The translations under genes and the position numbers were made by a program. Of a DNA stretch of 64,000 nt, positions 20,822-29,616 are shown piece by piece. Position 1 is the stretch's first letter, and every line of letters begins with the position of its first letter. Below the pieces are notes generated by a model, which was given only the letters and a program-made list of their open reading frames with translations, was not told where the DNA came from and searched no databases. This stretch comes from Chondrosia reniformis (Eukaryota > Porifera > Demospongiae > Chondrillida > Chondrillidae): positions 4,280,501 through 4,344,500 of the forward strand of contig OX359196.1 in NCBI GenBank assembly GCA_947172415.1, in the 5' to 3' direction.

Positions 20822-22609
20822 ATGGGTATTCAAGGTTTGACCAGCTATATGAACTCTTCTATGAAACTAGGAAAGATAGTAGGATCCGACCTAAAGCATC
20901 TAGTGATCGATGGAAATGCCTTCATCTACTGTATCTTTGGACAGTATAGTGAGCGACGCCCAATTATATTTGGGGGGCAATACGGCGAACTCCGAAAAGC
21001 CTTTGAAGAATTTATATCTGTCTTAAAAAGGAACAATATTAGACCACTTGTAGTGTTTGATGGTGTGGATTTTGACGAGGCCAAACGTAAGACTAAGGAA
21101 GACAGGAAGCGAGACACGGTTCGGGAAGTGGAAAAGGTAAATATGGAGGTTGACTGTAAAAATCGTCTTAAACCATCTTTAGCTATGGAGCTTATCGTTG
21201 AGACCTTAGAAGCACAAAATGTACAATTTCTGTTTGTCGATGGAGATGCAGACAAGAAAGTGGCCCAACTTGCGAATTATTTGAATTGTCCACTACTTTC
21301 CAATGATTCTGATTTCTACATCTACCAAGTCGCTGGTGGCTACATACCCCTCGATACCCTGGAATGGGAGGACGGTGCTATCTCGGCCCAAGTCTACTAT
21401 GCAAAGGAATTCATTACAAGATGTAAATTTTCCAATCCAGATCTGCTTCTCGGTATTCCTTTACTGATGGGAAACGACTTTTACTCTGCAGTAATTCAAC
21501 GCAGTCTTGGAGAAGTGGCGGAGTTTAATATGTCTGGTTTCGGAGGTCCCAAGCGAACTAGAGATGTTGCAATGGTACTAGAATTTCTTGCAAAGTTTTC
21601 GTCCCTTAACAAATGTGTAGAATACCTCGATACCAAGTTATCAAAGAAGGATCCTGGAGCTATTGATAGCCTAAAAAAGGGTTTGGAGCTGATGAAACGT
21701 GTTTACAATGCCATTCCTGAATATGATCGTGATTTTATTGAAGAGTTAGAAAGTCATACAGACATGAAGACGTATGATAACTCTACTGTGGACCCTTTGC
21801 TATTAGCTCTGTACAGACATGGAAAAATTGGGTTAAATGAAATGGAATCTCTCTGCTGTCGATGGATTGATCTGTCACAGTATCCTGAGGATGTACGTCA
21901 GCCAACTTCTCAGTTGGCTAGCAGTGAAATTAGAGTTACTATCTACGCAATTATTCATTGTCACTTGGAAAGCCTGGATTTGACAGAAAATATTCGTTGT
22001 TTTCCTAACTACACGGATTTTCAGAATAAAGTCATTAGAATAATTCCTAGAGAGGTCATTCCTTCCCTTACATTTTGTAAGACATTTAAAGACGTGCGTG
22101 ATCTGTCAGTGGAAAAGAGAAGAGATATTCTATTCCAGGCTGTTGACTGCGGTCCCCTGATTGCCAAAGTTTATGAGCTACCAGGATATTTACAGCTTGC
22201 TGCATTAGTCACCCGATACTGGTTTACTTTTTGTCAACCGGATGCTTACGAGTTAAGATCGCTCTTAGTATCTTTTCTGCTGCTTCAGAAGGGGTACTCT
22301 TCAGCTTCAATCAATCAATATGGATTGTTTCGTCTTCGTGTTCTACATAGCTTAGCGCAGTGGCAGCAGATATTTAAATGTCTTTTACATCTAAATAACC
22401 TCCTTTACGAGCCCTTATCTTCACCATCCTGCATTTCAAGACTCTACGATGGAAAGCTAATTTTCGCGCTGCTGAAACAACTCCATGATGGAAAGTCAAC
22501 TATACTTGCAGACTGTCCTTTGAGTCCTGATGACAATGATAAGCTCTGTAAAATGGCCATCATTGTCACTGGTAAACCTTACACTGTTGGGGAGGATATA
22601 CGTAAATAG
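20822..22609 (+). CDS. ASTE1: Asteroid homologue (XPG/FEN-like nuclease) copy 1, C-terminally truncated
   Basis: An intronless 595-residue frame starting MGIQGLTSY, the N-terminal form typical of asteroid and XPG-family nucleases (MGI.GL). The acidic metal-binding positions are present in order: LVIDGNAF (about 28), VVFDGVDFD (about 76), FVDGDADKK (about 140), LLSNDSDFYIY (about 160) and MGNDFYS (about 217). The family belongs to the FEN1/XPG structure-specific nucleases; human ASTE1 has been linked to DNA double-strand-break end processing. Relative to copies 2 and 3, a small insertion (around CGTAAA at 22600-22606) makes an early stop, removing the basic and Ser/Asp-rich tail of about 60-100 residues. 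The catalytic part is intact. It is divergent from CPT2. Confidence 0.9.
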   Translation: MGIQGLTSYMNSSMKLGKIVGSDLKHLVIDGNAFIYCIFGQYSERRPIIFGGQYGELRKAFEEFISVLKRNNIRPLVVFDGVDFDEAKRKTKEDRKRDTVREVEKVNMEVDCKNRLKPSLAMELIVETLEAQNVQFLFVDGDADKKVAQLANYLNCPLLSNDSDFYIYQVAGGYIPLDTLEWEDGAISAQVYYAKEFITRCKFSNPDLLLGIPLLMGNDFYSAVIQRSLGEVAEFNMSGFGGPKRTRDVAMVLEFLAKFSSLNKCVEYLDTKLSKKDPGAIDSLKKGLELMKRVYNAIPEYDRDFIEELESHTDMKTYDNSTVDPLLLALYRHGKIGLNEMESLCCRWIDLSQYPEDVRQPTSQLASSEIRVTIYAIIHCHLESLDLTENIRCFPNYTDFQNKVIRIIPREVIPSLTFCKTFKDVRDLSVEKRRDILFQAVDCGPLIAKVYELPGYLQLAALVTRYWFTFCQPDAYELRSLLVSFLLLQKGYSSASINQYGLFRLRVLHSLAQWQQIFKCLLHLNNLLYEPLSSPSCISRLYDGKLIFALLKQLHDGKSTILADCPLSPDDNDKLCKMAIIVTGKPYTVGEDIRK

Positions 22610-22910
22610 CCCCAAGGAGATGAATTAAGAAGAAGAAAGAGTAACTGTAGTTGCTAAACCTAAAGGTAAAACGTCATTATAAGTAATAAACTTGCTTTTC
22701 CTTTAAGTGAAACCTCAGATTAATAGTATATAGGTCTAAATGTAAAAAACTGTACATTGTGCATGGATTCTTTGTAACATTTCAATATGGATGTGTCAGC
22801 TAAGTGTGAAATCTGGCGTGTTTTGAAGTAGAGCATAGAATATATATATGCATGGTTAGAGTGACAGTCTAACCATATGCTTCCGTTTAATATTTATGGG
22901 AAACTTGTAA

Positions 22911-22985
22911 TATGGCCACAGGAAACTTTGGTTCTCAGTACCAGAGAAACATATTGGACAGCAGAAGCTACCTTGAGACACATGT
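22911..22985 (+). pseudogene. Relic of NNMT-like methyltransferase first exon
   Basis: ATGGCCACAGGAAACTTTGG opens a frame reading MATGNFGSQYQRNILDSRSY and then LE, after which it diverges. The longer copy at 28916 shows the family. The shared upstream sequence (GGGAAACTTGTAATATGGCC) shows that both derive from one insertion or duplication. Confidence 0.7.
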
Positions 22986-23236
22986 TTGTGCTCAAAACTT
23001 GATAATTACATAAGACTTGTGTGTTTTGAACTGAACGTGCATTATAGGATTGTTTTGTTAAAGTGAAATAACACCACAGAAAGCTGTTAATACTTGGTTA
23101 AAGTCTCAAAATGTCCAGATATCTTCACAAATACATAGCAATTAAAGAACGTCTTAAGTAAAATAGTATAAATAGTATAATATTAGAATGCAATAAAAAT
23201 ATGTTAGACATACAAATACTATACACTATACAGTGA

Positions 23237-23334
23237 TTCAGAAAGGATTGAGGACTGAGGTCTCTCCAAGCAGTGAACAGAGCTCTGACAGTCTGTGCTG
23301 CATCTTAGGAACCCCAGCTAACTGTACCTCAAGT
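23237..23334 (-). pseudogene. Orphan copy of the ABCD last exon
   Basis: On the minus strand, after the acceptor TTCTTGCAG, the frame reads [20 protein letters not shown] and ends TSVLNPF-stop. It matches the true last exon of the ABCD gene at 32194-32092, apart from a 4-bp difference that changes the terminal residues. No upstream ABCD exons exist nearby, so it is a passenger of the tandem duplication. Confidence 0.9.
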
Positions 23335-23390
23335 CTGCAAGAAATGCATGTAACTTAGATTATGGTGATTTCTTCTAACTGCATGAAACA

Positions 23391-23602
23391 TATCTTTGAG
23401 ATGGTTTATCTTTAATCTTTAATCGCTCGAGTGTCTAAAGATGTATGTAGTTTGGTTTCCAGTTATAGAGAAGTCATATTTTCATGTATCCTAGGATTCA
23501 GGCCCCAGTAACTTCATGAAGATCCTTGGGGTCAAAATTCTGACTTCTCAAGAAACCAAACTATGTCATTAAACTAAAAATGAATTACGTATCTCAAAGA
23601 TA
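23391..23602. mobile_element. MITE, 'GAAGACC' family, copy in duplicated block 1
   Basis: Inverted ends TATCTTTGAG (23391-23400) and CTCAAAGATA (23593-23602). Inner arms GTTTGGTTTC / GAAACCAAAC. A centre GAAGATCCTTGGGGTCAAAA. It is duplicated together with its surroundings at 32251-32439. Confidence 0.75.
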
Positions 23603-23789
23603 GGCATGTAAGCTATTGAAATGAATGAAAATAAACACAACACGCACGCATAGCATATATGATTTACTGTACTCAAAGTATACCACATTGGTGAGCCCTT
23701 TGGAGGTGAACGAGTTGTTTGTACATGTGGTTCTTAATTTTTCCCTCTTGAATGACTGAGAGACAATATCACTGGTTGCCATTTAATCG

Positions 23790-24066
23790 GGGCATAAGCT
23801 GCAGCAAACGTTTCACTTGCACCCTTGAGTTCACCAATGGGATGAAATGGCTTGTGCAACATTAGCTTTTGCTGGCAGTATTGCTCCTAGTTGGGACCAT
23901 TGGGATCTATGGAACAGTAGGGGCAAACAACCACAACTTTCATCCTGTGCATGGTGCTTTGGCTCAGATCCTGTCTCTTTGGGCATGCTGTAGTTCTGAG
24001 CAAAGTGGAGGAGCTTCATTTCCTCAAAGATGGGAGTTTTAGGATGCTGAATGTAATTGTCCAAGA
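23790..24066 (-). mobile_element. Degenerate Helitron helicase fragment
   Basis: Minus-strand frames read EEMKLLHFAQNYSMPKETGS then, after a frameshift, VVVVCPYCSIDPNGPN, a stop, EQYCQQKLMLHKPFHPIGEL and KGASETFAAAYA. This order is characteristic of the PIF1-type helicase region of invertebrate Helitron proteins. One frameshift and an in-frame stop show it is dead. It abuts a CPT2 exon-2 relic at 24110. Confidence 0.75.
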
Positions 24067-24109
24067 TGGAAGGAACGTTGCATGGGGGTTATTTCCCAAC
24101 TGGTTATCC

Positions 24110-24490
24110 ACTTGCTGAGACCCATCATGTATCGGAAAAGTGCATGGTAGCTATAGGCATGGCGCTCTTGTGCAAGTGCTTATATCTTGTAATGCTACAC
24201 ACAGTATCACAGGTATATGGCCATGGCTTGCATTTCAAGCTCAGTGGTGGATATAGAAATATATAAGGGAAGGTGCTAAGTTATCTGGGAGTGTTTATAC
24301 CAGTAGTGGTAGGGTCCCCAAGAAGGAATATATAGCTAATACAAAGTCTAACTCAGAGGGGTGTTTCAGCATCCAGCTCACCCTAATGAAATTAGAGTTT
24401 TTAGCCTATGACAAAGATAATTAAACTGCATCATTAACACCTTTCTTCAAAAATGCTACACCATGACTGAGGGCTGCTATTTTATCTTAA
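24110..24490 (-). pseudogene. CPT2 5'-end relic (start of exon 2 plus degenerate exon 1)
   Basis: Minus strand 24205-24125: after a TGTGTGTAG acceptor the reading ITRYKHLHKSAMPIATMHF parallels the start of true CPT2 exon 2 ([18 protein letters not shown]), then breaks into Helitron-related DNA. At 24440-24485 the string TTTCTTCAAAAATGCTACAC and what follows is a decayed copy of exon 1. The DNA between matches CPT2 intron 1. It belongs to the middle duplicated unit. Confidence 0.8.
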
Positions 24491-24520
24491 TCAAGTTTTA
24501 GTTATGTATTCGTAATACAG

Positions 24521-25974
24521 TGGAAACCCTCTAATCCAGACACTTTGGGACATTCCCAAACTGTCCTTATTATAGGGGTGCCCACTTTTCAGGGGTTTTA
24601 TTATGCAGAGCCTAAAGGCTCATTCATATATGTCCTATATGTATATGCCTTCAGCATATATACACTCATGCACGCACTATGCAATACAGGTAACAGGTAA
24701 TAAAGTAAATCATGGCGCTGGACTTGGTTTGGAGATTCCATGTGCATACCGTCTGTATGGTCCTAAAGCTTACTGTGATTGATTGAAGGAGATCCTTGAA
24801 GAATCCACCAGCTGAAATGTTATTTCCTTTCTACTGTAATTATTGTCCGCTTTAAAGACTGTATTTTCTATTGTATTGATATACGCTGTACAAGGATATA
24901 TGTCCGCATTACGGAATATCGAGGTGTCTGTTAATCAGAGGTTAGTTAAATACGTACGTCTACGGGCAATAACCTGCCCATTGCCAGTCGTGGATTCACT
25001 CTGCACAAAGGTGCCTTAAGAGATGCCCTTTGCCTGCGATATGGCTGGAATCCACATCTCTTACCATCCCATTGCATCTGTGGCCAAAGACTCACAATTG
25101 AATATGCATTCAGCTGTAGTCGAGGAGGATTTCCATCAGTCCGACACAACGAGATCAGGGACTTGACAGCCAATCTCATGAGTGAAGTCTGTTACGGAGT
25201 TGGCATAGGGCCCTGCCTGCAAGCAGTTACAGAGGAACAGCTGAAGCACAAATCTGCCAACAGGGAAGACGGAGCTCGCCTAGACATTGTGGCTGAGAAT
25301 TTCTGGGGGAGAAATAGGCAACACGCATTCTTTGATGTCAGGGTTTTCAACCCCTTTGCGCAAACCCACCTCAACACACCCCTAGCTCAGTGCTACCAAA
25401 AGCAGGAGATGGAAAAGAAGAGGACTTATGAAGAGAGGATCAGAGAAGTAGAACACGAATCGTTCTCACCACTGGTCTTCACAACAGCAGGAGGCATGGG
25501 AACAATGGCAACAGTGGTGTACAAGAGGCTGGCTTCATGCATTGCGGAGAAACATGGCAAGCCATATGGAAAGACATTGCATTGGCTAAGATGTCGACTC
25601 AACTTCTCGCTGCTGAGATCAGCAATCATGTGTCTGCGCGGCTCTCGCTCAGCCTGCCATCACCCTGAATGTCCTTGGTCCAGCGACACCATTGACCTTG
25701 CCTGCGCAGAAGGCAGGGTTCCCATGGACAACTAAACTCAGGCAACTAATCCAGCTAATCTTCAATAAAGAGAACCAACTGTTATATCAATCAATATCAA
25801 TATCTTGATTAGAGTGCACCACACCAACAGGTGCTAGGACATTACAAAAGTCCAATGTAGCATATATTATTAACTACTTACTATATATCTATAGTCTATA
25901 TAAATATTATCGTAATATTACTTTTGTGTCCGCATAATCGCGACGTCCGCATTTCAGAGAGGGGGGCTACACTG
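24521..25974. mobile_element. Possible DNA transposon with CAGTG termini (composite)
   Basis: The left end reads CAGTGGAAACCCTCTAATCC and the right end GAGAGGGGGGCTACACTG, whose complement starts CAGTGTAGCCCCCC. An internal GTCTGTTAATCAGAGGTT (about 24925-24945) is a further inverted match to the left end. The retroelement fragment at 24960-25735 lies inside. No transposase was seen. Pogo/Tigger-like ends are one reading, with low certainty. Confidence 0.35.
24960..25735 (+). pseudogene. Retroelement polyprotein C-terminal fragment
   Basis: An uninterrupted frame of about 250 residues, with no own start, reads PIASRGFTLHKGALRDALCL ... CICGQRLTIEYAFSC ... VRHNEIRDL. It continues with SANREDGARLDIVAENFWG, AFFDVRVFNP and LRCRLNFSLLRSAIMCLRGS to a stop at 25733-25735. 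This block recurs at the ends of reverse-transcriptase-type repeat proteins in sponges and corals. The C.C...H-like cysteines and ARLDI ... FFDVRVF resemble a zinc motif followed by a PD-(D/E)XK-like nuclease core. No reverse transcriptase is present, so the copy is 5'-truncated. A single open frame suggests it is not old. Confidence 0.6.
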
Positions 25975-25988
25975 TAGATCAACACAAA

Positions 25989-26091
25989 ATCTCGCGTAGC
26001 CCAGACTGGTATTTCGAACGTCTCCATATTTTCTTGTGACGTCTCGCGGTCGGCGAAATTGCGAAATAGCGGTCTGGGCTACGCGAGACTA
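25989..26091. repeat. Hairpin upstream of ASTE1 copy 2
   Basis: TCTCGCGTAGCCCAGA (25990-26005) is perfectly inverted at 26073-26088. The inner GGTATTTCG / CGAAATAGC nearly pair. A diverged version lies at 29452-29550 upstream of ASTE1 copy 3 and is absent from copy 1. CpG-rich and possibly part of the promoter of copies 2 and 3. Confidence 0.65.
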
Positions 26092-26156
26092 CCATAGATT
26101 ATATAATTAGCCACTCGGAAAAAGCCGACCTAAGTAAATAGCGCTACGGCCGTACC

Positions 26157-28271
26157 ATGGGTATTCCAGGTTTGACCAGCTATGTGAATAACGTCTCTTC
26201 CGTGAAACTAGGAAAGATAGTAGGATCCGACCTAAAGCATCTAGTGATCGATGGAAATGCCTTCATCTACTATATCTTTGGATATTATAGTGAGCAATGC
26301 CCAAGTCTGTTTGGGGGGCAATACGGCGAACTCCGAAAAGCCTTTGAAGAATTTATATCTGTCTTAAAAAGGAACAATATTAGACCATATCTAGTGTTTG
26401 ATGGTGTGGATTTTGACGAGGCAAAACGTAAGACTAAGGAAGTCAGGAAGCGAGACACGGTGTTGGAAGTGGAATTCGTAAATATGGAGATTGACTATAG
26501 TAGTTGTCTTAGGCCATGTTTAGCTACGGAGGTTATCGTTGAGACCTTACGAGCACACGATGTACAATTTCTGTTTGTCGATGGAGATGCAGACAAGATA
26601 GTGGCCCAACTTGCGAATTATTTGAAATGTCCACTACTTTCCCAGGATTCTGATTTCTATATCTACCAAGTCGCTGGTGGCTACATACCCCTCGATACCC
26701 TGGAATGGGAGGACGGTGCTATCTCGGCCCAAGTCTACTATGCAAAGGAATTTATTACAAGATGTAAATTTTCCAATCCAGATCTGCTTCTCGGTATTCC
26801 TTTACTGATAGGGAATGACTTTTACTCTGCAGTAATTCAACGCAGTCTTGGAGAAGTGGCGGAGTTTAAGATGTCTGGTTTAGGAGGTCCCAAGCGAACT
26901 AGAGATGTTGTAATGGTACTAGAATTTCTTGCAAAGTTTTCTTCCCTTAACGAATGTGTAGAATACCTCGAAGCAAAGTTGTCAAGGAGGGATCCTGGAG
27001 CTATTGATAGCCTAAAAAAGGGTTTGGAGCTGATGAAACGTGTTTACAATGCCATTCCTGAATGTGATCGTGATTTTATTGAAGAGTTAGAAAGTCATAC
27101 AGACATGAAGACGTATGATAACTCTACTGTGGACCCTTTGCTATTAGCTCTGTACAGACATGGAAAAATTGGGTTAAATGAAATGGAATCTCTCTGCTGT
27201 CGATGGATAGATCTACCACAGTCTCCTGAAGATGTACATCAGCCAACTTCTCAGTTGGCTAGCAGGAGAATTAGAGTTACTATCTACGCAATTATTCATT
27301 GTCACTTGGAAAGCCTGGATTTGACAGAAAATATTCGTTGTTTTCCTAACTACAAGGATTTTAAGAATGAAGTCATTAGAATAATTCCTAGAGAGGTCAT
27401 TCCTTCCCTTACTCCATTTTGTAAGACATTTAAAGACGTGTGTGATCTGTCAGTGGAAAAGAGAAGAGATATTCTATTCCAGGCTGTTGACTGCGGTCCC
27501 CTGATTGCCAAAGTTTATGAGCTGCCAGGATATTTGCAGTTTGCTGCATTAGTCACCCGATACTGGTTTACTGTTTGTCAACCGGATGCTTATGAGTTAA
27601 GATCGCTCTTAGTATCTTTTCTGCTGCTGCAGAAGGGGTACTCTTCAGCTTCAATCAATCAACGTAGATTGTTTCGTCTTCGTGTTCTACATAGCTTAGC
27701 ACAGTGGCAGCAGATATTCAAATGTCTTTTACATCTAAATAATCTCCTTTACGAGCCCTTATCTTCACCACCCTGCATTTCAAGACTCTACGATGGAAAG
27801 CTCATTTTCACACTGCTGAAACAACTCCATGATGGAAAGTCAACTATACTTGGAGACTGTCCCCTGAGTCCTGATGACAATGATAAGCTCTGTAAAATGT
27901 CCATCATTGTCACTGGTGAACCTTACACTGTTGGGAAGCATATAGCCCCAAGGAGACGAATTAAGAAGAAAGAGCGTTCTGTAACTGTAGTTGCTAAACC
28001 TGATGACAATAATAAGCTCTGTAAAATGTCCATCATTGTCACTGGTGAACCTTACACTGTTGGGAAGCATATAGCCCCAAGGAGACAAATTAAGAAAAAG
28101 AAAGAGCGTTCTGTAACTGTAGTTGCTAAACCTAAAAGTAAAACCTCTCCAACTTCTGCTGCTGCTAACCATCTAAGTTTCGGTGTTTCAGTAAGTAATA
28201 AATTTGCTTTACTGAGTTTGGATGAAAGTTCAGATGATGGTGGCTGTAGTTTAAGTGAAACCTCAGATTAA
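26157..28271 (+). CDS. ASTE1: Asteroid homologue copy 2, longest, with internally duplicated tail
   Basis: An intronless 704-residue frame, MGIPGLTSY at the N-terminus. The acidic sites LVIDGNAF, LVFDGVDFD, FVDGDADKI, LLSQDSDFYIY and IGNDFYS are all kept. The C-terminal part contains a tandem duplication of about 129 bp (27867-27999 and 28000-28130), so the block DNNKLCKMSIIVTGEPYTVG ... APRR ... ERSVTVVAKP appears twice. It ends in a Ser/Asp-rich tail (LLSLDESSDDGG). The start context GGCCGTACCATGG is shared with copy 3. No CPT2 exon 1 adjoins it directly; a hairpin and transposon debris lie upstream. Confidence 0.9.
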   Translation: MGIPGLTSYVNNVSSVKLGKIVGSDLKHLVIDGNAFIYYIFGYYSEQCPSLFGGQYGELRKAFEEFISVLKRNNIRPYLVFDGVDFDEAKRKTKEVRKRDTVLEVEFVNMEIDYSSCLRPCLATEVIVETLRAHDVQFLFVDGDADKIVAQLANYLKCPLLSQDSDFYIYQVAGGYIPLDTLEWEDGAISAQVYYAKEFITRCKFSNPDLLLGIPLLIGNDFYSAVIQRSLGEVAEFKMSGLGGPKRTRDVVMVLEFLAKFSSLNECVEYLEAKLSRRDPGAIDSLKKGLELMKRVYNAIPECDRDFIEELESHTDMKTYDNSTVDPLLLALYRHGKIGLNEMESLCCRWIDLPQSPEDVHQPTSQLASRRIRVTIYAIIHCHLESLDLTENIRCFPNYKDFKNEVIRIIPREVIPSLTPFCKTFKDVCDLSVEKRRDILFQAVDCGPLIAKVYELPGYLQFAALVTRYWFTVCQPDAYELRSLLVSFLLLQKGYSSASINQRRLFRLRVLHSLAQWQQIFKCLLHLNNLLYEPLSSPPCISRLYDGKLIFTLLKQLHDGKSTILGDCPLSPDDNDKLCKMSIIVTGEPYTVGKHIAPRRRIKKKERSVTVVAKPDDNNKLCKMSIIVTGEPYTVGKHIAPRRQIKKKKERSVTVVAKPKSKTSPTSAAANHLSFGVSVSNKFALLSLDESSDDGGCSLSETSD

Positions 28272-28915
28272 TAGTAGGTCTGAATGTAAAAACTGTATGT
28301 TGTGCATCAATGTTTTAGATATTTTGTAACATTTCAAAATGTATGTCCGCAACGTGTTTCAAATAGAGCATAGATCCATTCGTAATATACGGACGTGGCA
28401 GCCATACTCAACGATGTCATCACCGCCGTCCCTAGTACAAAAACATAAAATTTAATACTCATAAAAATTAAATTGTATGAAAAAACCATCATTAACTTGG
28501 CTACCTATACAGTGCATGCAACACACAAGCCACATCTCCTCAATTACCACCAGAAGATCCCTTTATACTGATTAGTTATCACAGTATTGCTTGCAAACCT
28601 CATATTTTCATCTACAATAATAACTGTCTCATAAAGTAACATTGTGTACATTGTGTATAATCATGATCATTGTCTTAATTTTGCAGAATAATTATATTAT
28701 CACTTTTTCCAAAATAGCAAAATTTAACAAAATGTACAAATCCAAAAACCGCAAAAAATGTACCTGCAAATAATTGTCACCTTAAGGTAATTACGAGCGA
28801 ATGTAGTGAACGATCGCGAGTTTCCTGATTCAGTACTTCATGTGAAGAGCGGACTGACGTTTCCTACATAGTCTATGGCAGTTTAACCATATAAAATATA
28901 TGGGAAACTTGTAAT
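28272..28915. other. Intergenic, non-coding
   Basis: The first 110 bp match the 3' flanks of ASTE1 copies 1 and 3. From about 28385 to 28860 there is about 475 bp of sequence absent from those copies, AT-rich with no frame or repeat recognised. From 28875 it matches the flank of copy 1 again (GGGAAACTTGTAATATGGCC). Confidence 0.5.
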
Positions 28916-29197
28916 ATGGCCACAGGAGACTTCAGTTCTCAGTACCAGAGAAACATATTTGACAGCAAAAGCTATCTTGAGAAATACTACAGTAATCCTC
29001 AACGCTATAGAGCATTTTGGCACATTTTACACAAGTTCTTCAAGGATAAATTCCATGATCGACAAAGTGATCTGAAGATTTTGGATTACGGATCTGGTCC
29101 GACAGTTGCTAAATCGATTAGTGCCTGTCATGTATTACCCAATATTTGGGGTCATGGGGAAACAAAAGAGAACAGTAAAACCCATAATGGGTTTTAA
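28916..29197 (+). pseudogene. NNMT/PNMT/TEMT-type methyltransferase, first-exon fragment
   Basis: The frame starts MATGDFSSQYQRNIFDSKSY, then LEKYYSN, and continues to the SAM-binding motif I LKILDYGSGPTVAKSISACH. This is the N-terminal signature of the nicotinamide/phenylethanolamine N-methyltransferase family, whose members use S-adenosylmethionine to methylate small amines. After CAT at about 29137 a GTATTA donor-like site follows and the frame runs into unrelated codons. No further exons are seen before the CPT2 exon-1 copy, so it is an orphan 5' exon. A shorter relic sits at 22911. Confidence 0.8.
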
Positions 29198-29334
29198 AGT
29201 TAATGGAAAATAATGGGAAATTAATGATGGAAAATAGGCACGTTTTTCCTGTGACACTGAAATTGTCAGTTGCCTATGACAAAGATACTTAAACTGCATC
29301 GTTAACACTTTCTGGAAGGAATTTAGATACTTAC

Positions 29335-29429
29335 TCAGTGCCATAACAAGCTTTGGGCCCTAAACCGCATACTTGCAGCAAAGACACACCTTTCTTCGAA
29401 AATGCTACACCACGACTTAGGGCCGCCAT
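29335..29429 (-). pseudogene. Intact orphan copy of CPT2 exon 1
   Basis: The 95-bp exon with ATG at 29429 and donor GA|GTAAGT at 29335 encodes the same presequence as the true CPT2 exon 1 ([14 protein letters not shown] ...), with one synonymous change (GTT to GTA). No CPT2 exon 2 follows on this side. It lies divergently 187 bp from ASTE1 copy 3, reproducing the original CPT2/ASTE1 head-to-head arrangement. Confidence 0.92.
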
Positions 29430-29616
29430 TTTATCTTAATCAAGCTTTAGTATAGTCTCGCATAACCCAGACCGCTATTTCGCCTCCATATTTTCTTGAT
29501 GACGTCTCACGGTCGGCGAAATTGCGAAAGTCTCGGCTAAGCGAAAGTCGGAGACTAACCAGCCAACAGGCAGGTCGGAAAAAGCCGACCTATGTATATA
29601 GCGCTACGGCCGTACC

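Larger units (their letters stand above)
20560..23790. repeat. Segmental duplication block, copy 1 (partner 29255-32620)
   Basis: The block runs from CPT2 intron 1 and exon 1 through ASTE1-1, past a methyltransferase relic, to an ABCD last-exon relic and its adjacent intron. The same order recurs at 29255-32620: CPT2 exon 1 copy, ASTE1-3, ABCD last exon and intron. Both blocks end at the sequence CACTGGTTGCCATTTA (about 23785 and 32615). This defines tandem duplication of a CPT2-5'/ASTE1/ABCD-3' segment. Confidence 0.85.

Noticed and set aside
23594..23782. Small minus-strand gene starting [15 protein letters not shown], present in both duplicated blocks
   Set aside because: Both copies lie in ABCD last-intron sequence and their conservation is explained by the duplication. 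No in-phase partner exon was found; the neighbouring coding exon belongs to ABCD.
25163..25735. Host nuclease gene
   Set aside because: The frame is open but has no start context or promoter, lies within transposon debris, and its sequence is the common C-terminal block of retroelement proteins.
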